A stretch of DNA of 6,670 bases from contig JAHFRR010000075.1 in NCBI GenBank assembly GCA_023266165.1, positions 1 through 6,670 on the forward strand, read 5' to 3'. The translations under genes and the position numbers were made by a program. This stretch comes from Thiotrichales bacterium. Its GTDB lineage: Bacteria > Pseudomonadota > Gammaproteobacteria > Francisellales > CACEW01. Of the stretch, positions 6,567 through 6,670 are shown one piece after another; the stretch's first letter is position 1, and every line of letters begins with the position of its first letter. Below the pieces are notes generated by a model. It had not been told where the DNA came from. It ran no database searches and worked only from the letters and a program-made list of their open reading frames with translations.

Positions 6567-6595
6567 GATATGAGACAAATTTAGGGGTCAGTCAA
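6567..6595 (-). promoter_or_regulatory. Weak promoter candidate for the ParA-OTU gene
   Basis: On the minus strand TTGACT (6595-6590) matches five of six -35 consensus bases. Seventeen bp later is CATATC (6572-6567), a poor -10 with three matches. The alternative TATAAC (6532-6527) is a better -10 but would start the transcript at or inside the Shine-Dalgarno site and has no -35. The spacer of the first candidate includes one arm of the compound inverted repeat. Confidence 0.2.
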
Positions 6596-6646
6596 GGCTG
6601 AGTGAAACGAACCCGAAGGGGTGCCTTGACGGGCTCTAAATTTGTC
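6574..6646. repeat. 73-bp compound inverted repeat upstream of the ParA-OTU gene
   Basis: Outer arms GACAAATTTAG (6574-6584) and CTAAATTTGTC (6636-6646) are perfect 11-bp inverted copies. Nested inner arms GTCAAGGC (6591-6598) and GCCTTGAC (6623-6630) are perfect over 8 bp, and ACCC-GAAG-GGGT (6611-6622) forms a hairpin abutting the inner stem. The loop contains GTGAAACG (6602-6609), one base off a parS half-site. A third, single copy of the outer 10-mer lies at 6519-6528. It could be a miniature mobile or palindromic element, a structured RNA or leader, or an operator/partition-type site. The region to 6670 shows no gene. Confidence 0.65.
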
Positions 6647-6670
6647 AGATCCTAGACGGCAGGTTCGGCG

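Noticed and set aside
6574..6646. tRNA gene
   Set aside because: The nested stems have the wrong sizes and no cloverleaf, T-loop or anticodon arm could be drawn.
1..6670. CRISPR array or insertion-sequence transposase
   Set aside because: No regularly spaced direct repeats and no transposase-like protein were found on either strand.

Overview
This looks like a host-associated, probably intracellular gammaproteobacterium, perhaps near Legionellales. That assignment is inference. The left end holds a tight dnaB-alr pair whose DnaB tail carries gammaproteobacterial-type motifs. The right end holds a protein with eukaryote-like features: an OTU-type cysteine protease (deubiquitinase) domain and nuclear-localisation-like basic clusters. 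No 16S or other phylogenetic marker is present, so the genus cannot be fixed.

Layout. Bases 1-351 (+) are the last 116 codons of the replicative helicase gene dnaB. Thirteen bases later comes a complete alanine racemase gene, alr (365-1462, +). An 83-bp AT-rich gap follows, containing a near-consensus sigma-70 promoter (TTGATA, 16 bp, TATAAT) with an inverted repeat over its -35 box and a doubled Shine-Dalgarno module. It drives an unrecognised 599-residue protein, mostly coiled coil (1546-3345, +). A 207-bp gap between convergent genes (3346-3552) is GC-rich and has two potential hairpins. A single large minus-strand gene (6510 to 3553) encodes 985 residues: a ParA/MinD-type ATPase with a long acidic/basic insertion, a linker with a second basic cluster, an apparently degenerate OTU-like domain, and an OTU domain with intact catalytic motifs. 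Its upstream region (6511-6670) holds three copies of CTAAATTTGT, two of which form the arms of a 73-bp compound inverted repeat.

Functionally, dnaB and alr are core replication and peptidoglycan-precursor genes and probably share a transcript. The two right-hand genes look accessory. The coiled-coil protein and the ParA-OTU protein are both plausible host-directed effectors, but nothing in the window proves secretion, and no secretion-system genes are present.

The main novelty candidate is the ParA-pseudoOTU-OTU fusion. It carries two acidic-then-basic modules resembling eukaryotic CK2-site/NLS arrangements. Its coding sequence also contains both half-sites of the bacterial centromere parS, split by 6 bp.
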